This document shows positions 10,207 to 20,836 of a DNA stretch of 25,467 bases, piece by piece. The notes beneath the pieces were generated by a model. It did no database searches. It was given only the letters and a program-made list of their open reading frames with translations, and had not been told where the DNA came from. Each line of letters starts with the position of its first letter. Position 1 is the first letter of the stretch. Made by a program: the position numbers and the translations under genes. Source of the DNA: Fennellomyces sp. T-0311 (taxonomy: Eukaryota; Mucoromycota; Mucoromycetes; Mucorales; Lichtheimiaceae); the NCBI GenBank assembly GCA_025266875.1, contig JALLLT010000122.1:1-25467 (forward strand), written 5' to 3'.

Positions 10207-10613
10207 ACGCTGCTACACCAGATGATCCCATTGGCAGCATTACTACTTACCACGAAGAGGAAGTGACAGCTGCGCCCTTGGTGATCGTTCTGGAAGACAG
10301 TGACGAAGAGCATCACGAGATATCTGATGTAGGAGAGACCAGGGAAAGTGGTGACGTGTGGAACGAACTGGGCACGATGGAGGAGCGTATTCATCAGCTC
10401 CATCAGCAACAGCAACAAATACGCCAACAGATACAACAAGAAGCCGATCGGTATCGGAGCCTACTACCAGCTGGGCAGATCAGAGCATTTAATGATGCTT
10501 TTGATAATAACGATATCAAAAGTTATATGACCGCTGTTGGCACATACCGTCGTGCTCATAGAAGACAAAGAACATGGAGCGACGACAACCCGTATACACG
10601 CTATTACCTTTAA
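10207..10613 (+). CDS. Terminal exon fragment: acidic region plus Gln-rich coiled coil, unknown function
   Basis: An open frame runs from about 10194 to TAA 10611-10613. It encodes an acidic segment (VLEDSDEEHHEISD), a Gln-rich coiled coil (MEERIHQLHQQQQQ), and a basic end (YRRAHRRQR). There is no in-frame ATG before 10378, so it is either the last exon of a split gene with an acceptor near TATAG 10206 or a short protein from 10378 (78 aa). I find no upstream exon: the zinc-knuckle exon at 8557-8772 ends in the wrong phase. It could be a gene cut by the repeat array, or Helitron-carried exon cargo. Confidence 0.4.
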
Positions 10614-10986
10614 GATTTTTGTTTTTTTTCTTTTCTTTTTTTGTCCCATATCAGATCTATATTGGCTTTACTCTTTCTTTTTCTATTTCATATTTTTTAT
10701 CACAACATAGACTTCTTTGAACCATCATATATATATTTAAGTTATACTTCCATTCTCGGCTAATTTATACGGGTGCATACGGTATTACAAGCATTGCAAA
10801 AAGGTAAATTAACACTGTAAGTTATCTCGTATCCTTTCGAGGATGAAATAAACAACATACACCGTCATGATAGTATCTGCTAAAGAAAACTTTCAAATTC
10901 TAGTAACGAAAAAGCAGAATTTGAGAAAAATGTCATGTTTTACCTTGCGGGGTTTGAAATGCAGGTCACATGATTACGTGAATTTT
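10614..10986. other. Non-coding stretch, left end of element 3 not located
   Basis: T-rich sequence after the exon fragment, then AT-rich DNA with ATACGG words near 10767 and 10779. The left terminus of element 3 should lie here or further left. The only CAC preceded by ATA near the partner gene is at 10860 (CACCGTCATGATAG), and it matches the right terminus poorly. I see no gene. Confidence 0.4.
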
Positions 10987-11349
10987 TTAGAAACTTGTAG
11001 GGTTCGTGTTGATGTCATTGAGCGGGGGAGGTTGATATTGTCGAGCAGTGTTGCGAGGACACTCATGTAGGAAACTGCGACGTGAATCATCGTTCATGAC
11101 GGAGCGAAAGAAGTCTTACTCCATAGCAGGCAGGGCAGCTAAAAGAGCAGAATATGGAGTAAGCAGCGTTGTGGGTGCTTGTTCCACCACAAATGGGTCA
11201 TTATCAACGTCCGTATTACCAGCATCCCTAGTATCCATAGGGATCGAGGCTGGAGAGTGTTGAAGTTCGAGTGCGCTGAGATGCTGATCGATGCGGAGCA
11301 AGATGTTTTCAAGGGGTGAGGCGTCACTGGAGTCGCCATGCTGAGACAT
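10987..11349 (-). pseudogene. Shortened accessory gene of element 3
   Basis: Divergent from the transposase of element 3, starting 171 bp away at ATG 11349. Exon 1 (11349-11120) begins MSQHGDSSDASPLENILLRI with a short helical region and an NDPF motif. A 45-nt intron (11075-11119, GTAAGA...CGCAG) leads in phase to exon 2 with PRNTARQYQPPPLND, resembling NPFADENIPRN-VMPPPLP in the partner gene of element 2. A stop follows at 10987-10989, giving 105 residues. The WGAR-motif domain and basic tail present in the other two copies are missing, and I find no coding sequence for them further left. This suggests a truncated relic, though the similarity is short and read by eye. Confidence 0.45.
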
Positions 11350-11520
11350 GATCAATTGGACTTATCGACAGTTGCGTACCAGGAGCGAAAGAAAAAATGA
11401 TATCGTACTATATTGCCCTTTGAGGCACTTTATCTTTTTGGATTTCGATGAATAAAGAAAAAATGGTAACACAATCTGAATCTGTACCAGCCGAAGAATA
11501 ATCCACAGATATAATATACT
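11350..11520. promoter_or_regulatory. Divergent intergenic region of element 3
   Basis: 171 bp between two divergent ATGs. It must hold both 5' regions. AT-rich with ATATAATATA just before the plus-strand ATG, and no specific site can be named. Confidence 0.35.
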
Positions 11521-14500
11521 ATGTATAGGCTTCCCCAAAAATTTAAGCCCACTGTAGTTGGCACCAACAAAACTGATGACTTTGATGCTTCGAATAGCAC
11601 TGTATCATCCACCGTCAAAGCAGGAGAATGGTCAAACAATGACAGTGATTATTATGGCGGTTATAGTGACTGTGATGATGAGGATGAATGTAGAAAAACT
11701 GGTAAGATCATATTTGGTCATATATTCAGTTACAAACAGTAATAAGATCACCAAGATCATTTTTCGGATAACGACAATGAATCGTCCACGGCTAAAGATG
11801 ATGAACAGCAACAAAATCCCTTTGGTAATATTACTTGCTCTAATAAGGAAAAAATCTACATGATCTTATTAAATATGATGATAGAAGGCAAGAATAGCGT
11901 TCATCCAGCTAATAAACCGAAGTCATACGCCTTTTGCAACAATGCCGTCGACGACTACATCATGTTAAAAAGCATCCATTTACAAAGGATTGTGGATCAT
12001 CATCGGCTTTCGCGTGCAGCACATAACGACGTACTCAAATTCTGTAATGGAATGATTTCTTCTGTGGACAGTGGTATGTCATATTGAGACCCTTTCCAAC
12101 GGGATTATCGGATAAATAATGCGTATATTTTAGAGCATGAACATCTGCTGACCCCATACAAGTCCCAAAAAGGAGCCAAAGGATTTTATCCTGTGGAAAC
12201 TGAATCATTTCATGTTTGTATCAAAGGATGCAAGATGTTCGGTCGGACGGATCAAAGCACACGATGTAATCATTGTAAAGAAGAGCGATATGTCAAAACT
12301 GCCGGTAGTCCGACAGATGCATCTGAAGTATGTGACGTGGATCGCGAAGCTAGGGCGAAAGTGGAAATACTGCCGATCGGCAAGCAACTGGCGTACAGGC
12401 TTAACGACGAAGCAACAAGAGAACAGCTACGTTATCGACATACTTTCAAGCATCGACACGGAATGTATAGAGACGTTTTTGATGGTGCAGTGTATCAACA
12501 GCTAGCCAGGTCGGATGGCGATGGACTGTTTACTGGAGATTTCGACATTGCCTTAGCGTTATACATTGACGGTTTCCAACCCTTCGATACACCACAGCAT
12601 ACGATGACAATTGTACATATTGTTGTATTAAACTTTGATCCGAATATACGGTAAGCTCCACATAATGTTGAAGGTGATGCTTGTAATCTTTGAAGAGTTA
12701 AGCGTCATATATGTATAGATACAAGAACAAAAACATGTTACAAGTGTGCTTGATCCCAGGACCTAATCCACCTAAAGATCTTAAAAGCTTTTTACAGCCT
12801 ACATTGGATGAATTGGACTATCTCGAGACCTATGGAATGGAGGTCCGAATCAACAACAGTCAGACAATAAGTGCAAAGGTTAATCTACTGGTTGCTGGCG
12901 GTGATATGCCCGCTGTAAAGTCATTAGTAAACCACGCTGGTCACACTGCACAGTATGGTTGTCGTATTTGTCCCATTTCCGGAGAGCATCATGAAGGTGG
13001 GCACGGAATGTACTTCAAAGACAAGGATGGTGTAAGCAAGCGTTGGCGTGTCAAGGAAGATTTCCAACAAGAAGTAGCTCATGTAAGAAGATGCATGATG
13101 AAGGATACTCGTGCTAATGCTTTCGAGTTTTTAGGCCGGGTTGAAAGGACCAAGTTTACTCGCATCCAAGAAATGCTTTAAAGATCCGGAGTATTTTGTG
13201 TTTGATGAGATGCACACGCTTGGACATGGTGTGGGCCAACAATTTTTCCAGTTACTACAAGGAGAATACGATATGGCAGATTGTGAAAGCCCGTTCTCGA
13301 TTGGAGTCGACAATGTCATGGTGGAAATGGAACAATCACGTACATCGATACCTGCAGTATTCAACAGTACTTGGAAAAGTTTGAAAAGTAAAACCATGGT
13401 CAAGGCTGTAGACTGGGTTGACTTCATATTGTATGCAGTCCCTGTACTAGTGGTACCACGTTTAGCAAGCGACCATGCCAAGAGAGCAACCATGTGCCTA
13501 GTCCGTGCCTGTCAAACAGCATTACAATATCAACTTACAGAAGCTGATGTTGATCAGATTGAAAGGTAATTGTCAATGTACTTACTTTAACAAACATAGC
13601 ACTAAAATGTCGGCTGTTAGTGATGTCGATCTGTGGCACGGATACCTTCGAAAATTGATTGATGACGGCGATCTCTCTGTTTCAGTATTTACTCCCGTTC
13701 AGCATTATATCACGCACATGGCTGGAATCATTCGCAAAATGGGCCCTTTACGATTTTACAGCACTCGCTGCCTAGAACGGATGATAGGTGTCTATTCGAA
13801 AATGATCAAATGTACCTCACTACCAGGACCAAACGCTGCCAATGTGATGGTGAATTTGGCAATGGCTCGTTATATTGATCCGTTAATTGAGAGCTCTCAA
13901 GAATATCAAGATGACATGGAGAAGAAGAAAGGTGTTTTTTGTGTGAGCAAAGGCGACCCATCAGCACCGGAAATTTGGGGTATGCTGAAGGATGGTAACC
14001 TTGACAGCAAAAAACCAATTGCTACTTTGGAAAGTGATGTTATACAAAAAGCATTGTCCACGTACATGAAAAGGAACCAGACCTCATCAAAGTTGGAAAC
14101 GAAATTTCGGTACGCCGGTCGACTATTTCATAAAGGATGTACCCTTGGAAGTGTTCTTTCTCACCAAACGAGGTATCGAGCAGCGTATTACGTGCGACTT
14201 ACACTTGACATTGATGTGTAAGTGAAATGGACAGGTTAATGTCTGATACTGAGCTATGAGCCAGATATGCCAACAAGGGTAAGAAATCTGATGTTGTAAA
14301 AGGACCACAAAATTTCTTCGCGAAAGCATATTTCTACTTTGCTCACGTTCAGAATGATGACACGAGACTGTTGGCATTGGTCGGAATCTACGATCCAAAG
14401 TTTGATAAACAAACAGGCTCAATCTTTATCACCCCATCAGCGAAAGAAAAACTTCTTGTTATTGATGCGGCGGCAATTGTGAGATTTTTTGGATTGCTGA

Positions 14501-14610
14501 CGAAGGTGGATGGTGCCTACAAAAGAAACTATTTTATATGGCCCAGGATGAAGTCAACGCCATCAGTCCTTAGCCAGCTACAGCACGGAAACGTAAAAGA
14601 TATTGTATGA
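11521..14610 (+). CDS. Tnp2-type transposase of element 3, seven exons, about 924 aa
   Basis: Exons read as 11521-11701, 11756-12073, 12134-12650, 12719-13082, 13135-13565, 13600-14217 and 14265-14610. All six introns (34-68 nt, GT-AG) preserve phase, including 13083-13134 with GTGCTAATGC before TTTTTAG. The protein has an acidic N-terminus (DCDDEDEC), the zinc ribbon CIKGC...CNHC, the core motifs YIDGFQPFD, MTIVHIVVLNF, YKNKNMLQVCLIPGPN, GGDMPAVKSLVNHAGH with CRIC, FDEMHTLGHG, and CLERMIGVYSKMI. Relative to elements 1 and 2 it is clearly divergent, and it has six introns where they have one or two. No internal stop is needed, so the gene may be functional even though its partner gene is not. 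The first exon and its weak AAG acceptor (11755) are the least certain part. Confidence 0.82.
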
Positions 14611-14888
14611 TACCCCGGTTACATTCTGTTGTAGCGTAAAATAAAAGCCTCTATCAAAAATAATATGTGTCGTCTAATTAAAAAAATCCAAAGACAATAT
14701 CCATTGAACTGATCTGTAACTTTTGCACTTATTTTACGGCCTGCCCGTAAATCAGTAATTTAATGACGCATCCTTGGAAACAACGGTTCAACTGTCCTTA
14801 TATTTTACGGACCATTCCTTGATTTAACGTCTGGCCCGTGAATATACGGTCACATCCATAATTTCCTGGTTCGTTTTTTTCCACTGTG
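14611..14888 (+). repeat. Right subterminal region of element 3 with TTTACGG/CCGTAAA words
   Basis: Repeated words in both orientations: TTTTACGG near 14734 and 14801, CCCGTAAAT near 14745, CCCGTGAATATACGG near 14836, and two TTTAACG/TTTAATGACG variants. The terminus itself is GGTTCGTTTTTTTCCACTGTG. The repeats differ from those of elements 1 and 2. Confidence 0.6.
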
Positions 14889-15289
14889 ATAGTTTCTATA
14901 TCAATAAATATGGGCACTGCCAGTAATGCAAAGCAACCGGCGCAGGAAGTATAGATCCTTCCAAAGAAATGGTAAACGAGGTTGACTAGAACCGAAGAAG
15001 TTAGAAGAAAACGCATATAGCAGTTTTAAAGTAAAAAGCTACCTTACGATTCTGAGAGTACTACGAGTGTGGCATCCATATAGTCAAGTCCTATGAGTTT
15101 CGTGGCAATTGGATTTCATGAATTACGTACCTCTGTAGCTTGAGCCTATGAAAAGAAGTGCCGGTCGTAGTAAAGTGAATGCTATTATGAAGTAAAAGCG
15201 TGAGAAGCAATGGAGCAGAATGTAATCTTACTGAACGGACAGTTTTATGCTTTGGCTTTTAATAAGGTTGTGTTAAAAGAAGAACATAT
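14889..15289. other. Flanking DNA between elements 3 and 2
   Basis: 401 bp with no open frame of note. It ends in TAT 15287-15289, the left target-site copy of element 2. A short minus-strand frame (ATG to a GTAAGG near 15050) is too small to support a gene. Confidence 0.5.
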
Positions 15290-15440
15290 CACCATAGAAA
15301 AAAAATATTCGAAATGTATTCAGATATACGATACTGTTTGAAAAAAATTCAGATATTTATTTAATATATGGAAATATATTGTAAAAATATACATGTTCAT
15401 GTAATATTCATCATGCACACACACATATATATAATATTCG
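15290..15440 (+). repeat. Left terminal inverted repeat and ATATTC subterminal repeats of element 2
   Basis: The 17-bp terminal repeat (15290-15306) is followed by many ATATTC/GTATTC/GAAATATA variants (AATATTCGAAATG, TGTATTCAG, GAAATATATTG, TAATATTCATC, AATATTCGAG), ending about at the transposase stop at 15448. Confidence 0.75.
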
Positions 15441-17887
15441 AGCATGTTTATTGACGGGGAATATATTTCAGATCGTAATCTATTGGCTTTTCTTGTGATG
15501 TCTGTGGGGATTTTTGAGACCAGTATATGTACTCTCTAGTTCCCGAACCTTTAACACGTCCAGCAATACCGACAATGTCGTTTACATCCACCACAACAAA
15601 CCGCCTGGCACCACCATCTGTTTTGTACGGCCAAGGACCAACTCCCTTGTTCAGCTTGAATAGTTCCACAAATGAAAGTAACTTATCGCAATGTTGGTTG
15701 TCCTCGTACAGTGCATAGCTGTGCTTGAAAAAATACTTGATGTCCCCAAAATACTGACGGATTTCAGGCTTTACCATAGCATTAGGCTCACTTACATCAA
15801 CCGAGATATGTAACCTGACAAAAGACTCTCGATCTGTGCCTGCATATGTAATCTTGCTTCTAAACAAGCAGCTTCCAGTCTCCACTTTTTCTTCTTGGTT
15901 TATCCTGACACCTTGATACGTTCCCTTTTGCCATGCCCAGAAGTGTCTCAGTTGATTTTTGCATCGTAAGGAGGCAATGGCACTGTCTGCAAATGGACCC
16001 CAAATTTCCAGACTATCAGGTTCATCGTCTAGAGTAATGCAATCATGTTTGGCTCGCTTTTTCAGGGAAACGTCTTGTTGTTCATCGTTGACATCGTCAT
16101 CTGGATTACCGCTATCATGGCCATTTTGTTCTTCACGTTTTCTTTTTCGTACGGCAGCAAGCTCTACGAGGACATTGCCAGCATTATTTCCCGGGTATCG
16201 CTTTGACCTTATTCTTTTCTTGATTTCCCCGATAGCTCTTTCCATATTGAACGCAGCCAAGTACGGTAAAGGGCCATTACGTTCAATAACCTTGCAGAGA
16301 TGGGTGAGATAATGCATATTGACAGTGAAAACAGTGGCAGATATGTTATTCTTATCGACATGATCCACTAGCCACTTGGTCCAAGATTTGATCGCTTTCC
16401 GTAAGCAAGATATACCGTCTTGATCGATCTCTCTGGCAAAGGCATATCGATAGATGGTTGCAAAATCAACAAGAGCCTTGCGTGTAGCGTTATCGTCAAA
16501 GAACTCTAGAACAATTGTAGGCACCAAATAGAGGCCGAAGTGGATCCAATCAACTGCTCTGTAAAACCCGCTTTGAAATGTTATATCACCGCAGTCTCCA
16601 GAAAATGACGTTGGCGTTAAGCTACGAGATGCCGCAATTCGCGTTCCAATAAGTTCTCGCTCGGTGTTGGGAAGATACAAAGGACAATTATGATCTTTCC
16701 CATATTTCCCCTTGATTATCTTCCAAAATTGTTTAGCTAGTCCACATCCCAACAAATGCATGATGTCCATGGGAAAGAAAGTTGCACTGTGGAAAGTTGG
16801 GAGATCTGCAAACAGGCAGCAGGAACTTTGACCGATCTTGTCATTCTTCTTTTCGTATGTGTGTGCTAGTCGAATGACAGGCCGCGCTCCTTGGTTTTCC
16901 GAAAAATAGTTACCACCATGAACATCATTGGCGCGATTCGTTTGTAGCACGTTTTTCTTTGGTACAGGGGGGAAGGTCATGCGGTGCTCTAGATATACAC
17001 CACGGATTGTACAGAATCTGCAGCCGTGATAACCGGTGTGACAACCATGACCTGCAATCTTGGCAACTGCTGGTATATCCCCACCGCTGAATAACAGATG
17101 TGCCTTCAACTTGATTTCGCAATTGTCAGCCTTTACGATCATTCCGCCATCACATAGGTCTTTGAGCTCATTGTGGAGAGGGTCCAGAAAGCTGTTCAAG
17201 TCGTCTGGTTTGTTAGGTCCTGGTGCAACACAAACCTGAATCATGTTTTGGTCTTCATAGTGTACATCTGGTGGAAGATTCAATATGACAATGTGCACAA
17301 TAGTCATCGAATGAGTTCCACGCCTAAAGGGCTGGAAATCGTCCGTGTAGAGTGCTAGCGCTAGATCGTATTCGTCTTTAAAATCGCTGTCTTTCACTTG
17401 TTTGTAAAGGGCACCATCGAAGAAATCCTTCATCACGTTCGCCGTATTAACTCGATCAGCTCGGTACCTTAGGTGCTTACGCGTTGCTTCGTTGCCGACG
17501 AACATGGCAAGCTGTTGCTTTAGCGGTATTTGTAGCATTGTTTGAGTAGCGACTGTACCATTCTTATACCGTGGTTTGTGGCAATGATCACATTCAGTGC
17601 GTTTATCACCATCCTTGTACATCATACATCCATCTTGGCAAACATGATACTCTTTTGGCTGGATTCCATACGATTCTCGCAATGCTTCTCGTGACTTATA
17701 ATAGCTGTATAACGGCGGTAAACGGCCGATCGTGAATTGGTTGATTCGGGAGATGACCGCATCAAATAGAGCTTTGCTTCCATTGCTTTTCACCATTAAC
17801 GCGTAAATATCCATGCTGGTCTTTATGTGCTCCTCATGGTGCATGTACTCGCCACGCAAGTCAATAACTGTCGAGGTACTGGTACTA

Positions 17888-17970
17888 CAGTGGAACCCCG
17901 CTTTTTGCACAGGCGGTTTTCAGTGAAAAAAAGTGCAAAAAGCGGGGGTGTGCAAAAAGTGAGGTTGCTG
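17888..17970 (+). repeat. Left TIR and subterminal GCAAAAAGCGGGG repeats of pogo
   Basis: TIR 17888-17910, then GTGCAAAAAGCGGGGGTG near 17932 and GTGCAAAAAGTGAGG near 17950, which are inverted copies of the inner TIR sequence. Confidence 0.85.
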
Positions 17971-18106
17971 CCTGACGGAAAATATAATACCCATTAGTTT
18001 CCGCCAACCAATAAGATACAGTAATTAGATAACGGCGCTACAAAATATAAGCTTGTGGATCTTGACGGAACTTGTTCATTTGTTTATCTTTTTTTCATTA
18101 TCAAAC

Positions 18107-19903
18107 ATGCCACCCAAAGGCCAACCGAGAATTGATCCAAAGCACAAAGAAGCCATTATCGATCGCTTTTTTGAGTTTGAAAAGGCAAACAGGAAGATCA
18201 CTGTTCCAGACTTAATGAATTGGGCCATAAATGAAAAGAAGTTCGCGGACGTACCTGATAGAACCACTGTTGGTCGCTGGATAACGAAGAGAAAGAAGGA
18301 AGATGAAGCTGGCATTACTAGAAATGTCAAGCAGAGAGCACGAGCGAAATTTCCTGTATGTGGCAAAGTAAAGAAGGGGAAATCTCTGTCTTTATCGTTG
18401 ACAAATAGCTGTATAATATAGATGTTGGAGCAAGCTCTTTATATGTGGATTGAACAAAGAGCTTTTGAGAGAACGCCAGTCAACTGGCATGTCATCAGAG
18501 CTGCTGGCAAAGACTTTGCTGAAAAGCTAGGCGTGTCCGAGTCCGAACTGAGGTTTACCAATGGCTGGCAAGACCGCTTCCGCACTCGATATGGGCTGAA
18601 GATGGTGAAACTGCATGGAGAAGGCAGTTCTGCTGATTTTGAACTTGCAGCAGCGAAGTTACCTGAAGTTCAGCAGAAAGTAAAAGAGTATGCAGCCAAG
18701 GACGTTTACAATATGGACGAGACTGCATTTTTTTATGCCAGTGCTCCTACTACTACCATTGCTACTGCCGGCTTCAAAGGTGTCAAGCAGGACAAGTCCA
18801 GGTTGACAATTGTCCTGACCGTTAATGCTGATGGGTCAGATAAGCGTGACCCTTGGTTCATCGGCAAAGCTAAAAGACCAAATTGTTTTTCAAGAGTAAG
18901 TGATCACTGTACTAGTATTGAACTCGGTACTTATAAATGCAAAAGGCAAATAAGGATAAGGTCAATATTAGCGACTACTATGCCAATGCGAATGCCTGGA
19001 TGACCCGTGATATATTTATCTTGTATTTGCGAAGACTGGACAGAGCCATGAAGTATCAAAACCGCAAGATTCTTTTGCTCCTGGATAACTTCTCGGGACA
19101 CTTTGCAAATTACGAGCCGACAAACGTTGAGCTGTTATACTTGCCACCCAATACAACTTCAATGATGCAGCCATTAGATGCTGGCATCATTAAGAGCTTT
19201 AAAGTGCACGCCAAGTATGTTGTCATTATCTACCTAACATAATTTGACAGTAATTTAATTTATCCGCTATTAAATCAATAGGAATCTACAGTATGAACAT
19301 GCATATGAAAAGATCAAGTTTCGCATGGAGAAAGGCCTTACTGCAAATGATGGAAACACATTTCGCGTTGACGTCCTTACAGGTCTTAAGTGGGCACATT
19401 GTGCTTGGAATAAGGTTACACCAACCACTATCACCAACTGCTTTAGAAAAACGAAAGTACTGGATGGGGAGGGTGAGGGTACTGATGTTGGATTAGATGC
19501 AGCAGAAGAAGTAGCACTGAATCAGATCCGTGACCATTTGGATCACATTTATGGAGAAGATTCTACAGAAGCCATGGACTTTGACGCAAATCCACCTGAG
19601 GAAGCTAGTGCTTGTCATCAAGTGCTTTCCAACGATGAAATTATCAGTACTCTCCTCGAGGAGGAGCTTGCAAGTGAATCTTCCGTAGAAGCAAGTGATG
19701 AATCACAGCAGCAGGATACTGTTGCTTCCCTCATTCCAGAGTACACGTTTAAAGAAAAAGCCAGTATGATTGATAGTGCGCTTAGTGTTTTGAACGAACT
19801 AGAGCATGGAAAACTCAAAGATGACTTGCGGAAAGTGCGCGATGATTTTCGTAAGAAGAGTCGGGCAAGCCAATCGGTGCTGACCTCTTTTTTCAACCAA
19901 TAA
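18107..19903 (+). CDS. Pogo-type DDE transposase, four exons, 537 aa
   Basis: Catalyses cut-and-paste transposition of its own element. Exons 18107-18355, 18422-18895, 18946-19214 and 19282-19903, with phase-keeping introns of 66, 50 and 67 nt. N-terminus: a Psq/CENP-B-like helix-turn-helix (residues about 10-65, ending VGRWITKRKK). Next is a CENP-B-type second DNA-binding domain (ALYMWIEQRAF to NGWQDRFRTRYGLK). Then comes the DDE_1 core: YNMDETAFF (first Asp), LLLLDNFSGH (second Asp) and TTSMMQPLDAGIIKSFK (third Asp), with 30 residues between the second and third Asp. The C-terminal tail is acidic then helical and ends in TSFFNQ. All catalytic residues are present and no stops occur. It lies opposite in strand to the transposase gene it disrupts. 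Confidence 0.93.
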
Positions 19904-20019
19904 AAATAGTATACTTCTGCCACGTGTTATAGATGAAGCTACTCCGTTCGAATCTCGCTATCAGCAGTCAGATATATGGAAATACAATATAAGCGGAAAA
20001 TTGCACATCCCAATTTTGG

Positions 20020-20142
20020 AAGTGCAAAGTGCAAAAAGCGGGGTGTGCAATTTTCTTAAGTGCTGAGCGAGTTTTTGCCCAAGCTTGATGCAAAAAGCGG
20101 GGGTGTGCAAAAAGCGGGGGTGCAAAAAGCGGGGTTCCACTG
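20020..20142 (-). repeat. Right TIR and subterminal GCAAAAAGCGGGG repeats of pogo
   Basis: TIR 20120-20142, preceded by further copies of GTGCAAAAAGCGGGG near 20030, 20089 and 20105, here as direct repeats of the TIR core. Several transposase-site copies at each end are visible. Confidence 0.85.
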
Positions 20143-20836
20143 TAGATGCATGATTGACAGATGCGCCCGACGCGTTCTGGGTAACTTGCGCGCTTGGTGT
20201 CCCCTGCGGTATATTCTGGATGACTTGTGCTTTTTGGATCAAGGTGGATCTATTGGATAGATTGATCGAGCCATGAGGAGGTGTTGCTGCTCTGCCAGCG
20301 ACAGGTGTTTCATTATCGTCACTCCAATCTGTATAATCTACCTGCCATGGCTGCTCCTCATGCAATATTGGTTCTTCGTGGCCAATAGCCTTACAGAACA
20401 CGTAAAAGGGAAATGCTACGCGTTAGTTCCTATTTCCAAAAAGAAGTAAAAGTACAACTTCTTGCCTGTGTAGTTTTCTGGATGGGTGTCTGCTTGGTAG
20501 TGGTGGCAGTGTGATCGGAGGGGCGGCTGCTTGGAATGCTCTAATGATAGTAATTGTTTCATCAAGATCATATTCTTGTAGGGATCTAGTTTGTGACGAT
20601 TACCTGATTCTCTTTTGAGCTTGCCGGCGCGGTAGAGATGAGTGATCCTCCAGAAGAACGAAGTTGGTTGATCTTGCTTTGTATACAATTTTGCTTGTGA
20701 TTTTTCACTGAATCGCATGTTCCGGTATTGATCCAACCACAGAACGTGCACCTTTCGTTGTTTGATATAATTAAAGGAAGGAAAAGTCAAGGGCGGAGTG
20801 TCGCGCATCAGCAGGACAACTCTTTCCAAAATTCTC

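Larger units (their letters stand above)
10987..14888 (+). mobile_element. Element 3: Tnp2-type transposon, left end undefined
   Basis: Contains the multi-exon transposase 11521-14610 and the shortened divergent gene 10987-11349. The right terminus is read at 14888: reverse complemented it starts CACAGTGGAAAAAAACG, matching the CACNNTRGRAAAAA pattern of elements 1 and 2, and is followed outside by ATA (14889-14891). The left terminus has not been found within the window, so the left coordinate is only the edge of the last recognisable gene. Confidence 0.7.
17888..20142 (+). mobile_element. Complete pogo/Tigger-like transposon, 2255 bp
   Basis: Starts CAGTGGAACCCCGC... (17888) and ends ...GCGGGGTTCCACTG (20142). 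The 23-bp inverted repeats, 25 bp with the TA, match perfectly. TA target copies flank it at 17886-17887 and 20143-20144, as expected for the pogo branch of Tc1/mariner. It holds one intact transposase gene. Perfect ends and an undamaged gene suggest a young, possibly active copy. Confidence 0.96.
15448..20808 (-). pseudogene. Tnp2-type transposase of element 2, disrupted by a pogo element
   Basis: Three exons: 20808-20604, 20540-20466 and 20415-15448, with introns 20541-20603 (GT-AG) and 20416-20465 (GC-AG, AG|GCAAG). The last exon is split by the pogo transposon 17888-20142. Because pogo added only TA, the frame upstream and downstream would join in phase without it (about 996 aa). Motifs: the zinc ribbon CQDGC...CDHC, YTDDFQPFRRG, MTIVHIVILNLPPDVHYED, GGDIPAVAKIAGH with CRFC, FFPMDIMHLLGCG, FNMERAIGEIKKRI. 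The frame is otherwise clean, so the insertion is the only lesion seen and it is probably recent. The N-terminal start is uncertain: ATG 20808 would lie only 28 bp from the divergent ATG at 20837, while a later in-frame ATG near 20720 leaves more promoter space. Confidence 0.85.

Noticed and set aside
8557..10613. Zinc-knuckle exon and the 10207-10613 exon as one gene split by the repeat array
   Set aside because: Exon phases do not match, and the knuckle gene has its own stop and AATAAA.
10860..10880. ATA-CACCGTCATGATAG as the left end of element 3
   Set aside because: The flanking triplet fits but the sequence beyond CAC does not match the right terminus. Kept only as a weak candidate.
13083..13134. 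Apparent frameshift in the element 3 transposase
   Set aside because: A 52-nt GTAAGA...CTAAT...TTTTTAG intron restores the frame exactly in phase 0.
17880..17910. Transposase of element 2 starting at 17910
   Set aside because: The first codons are the pogo terminal repeat and start with GTG. The true 5' part is beyond the pogo insertion.
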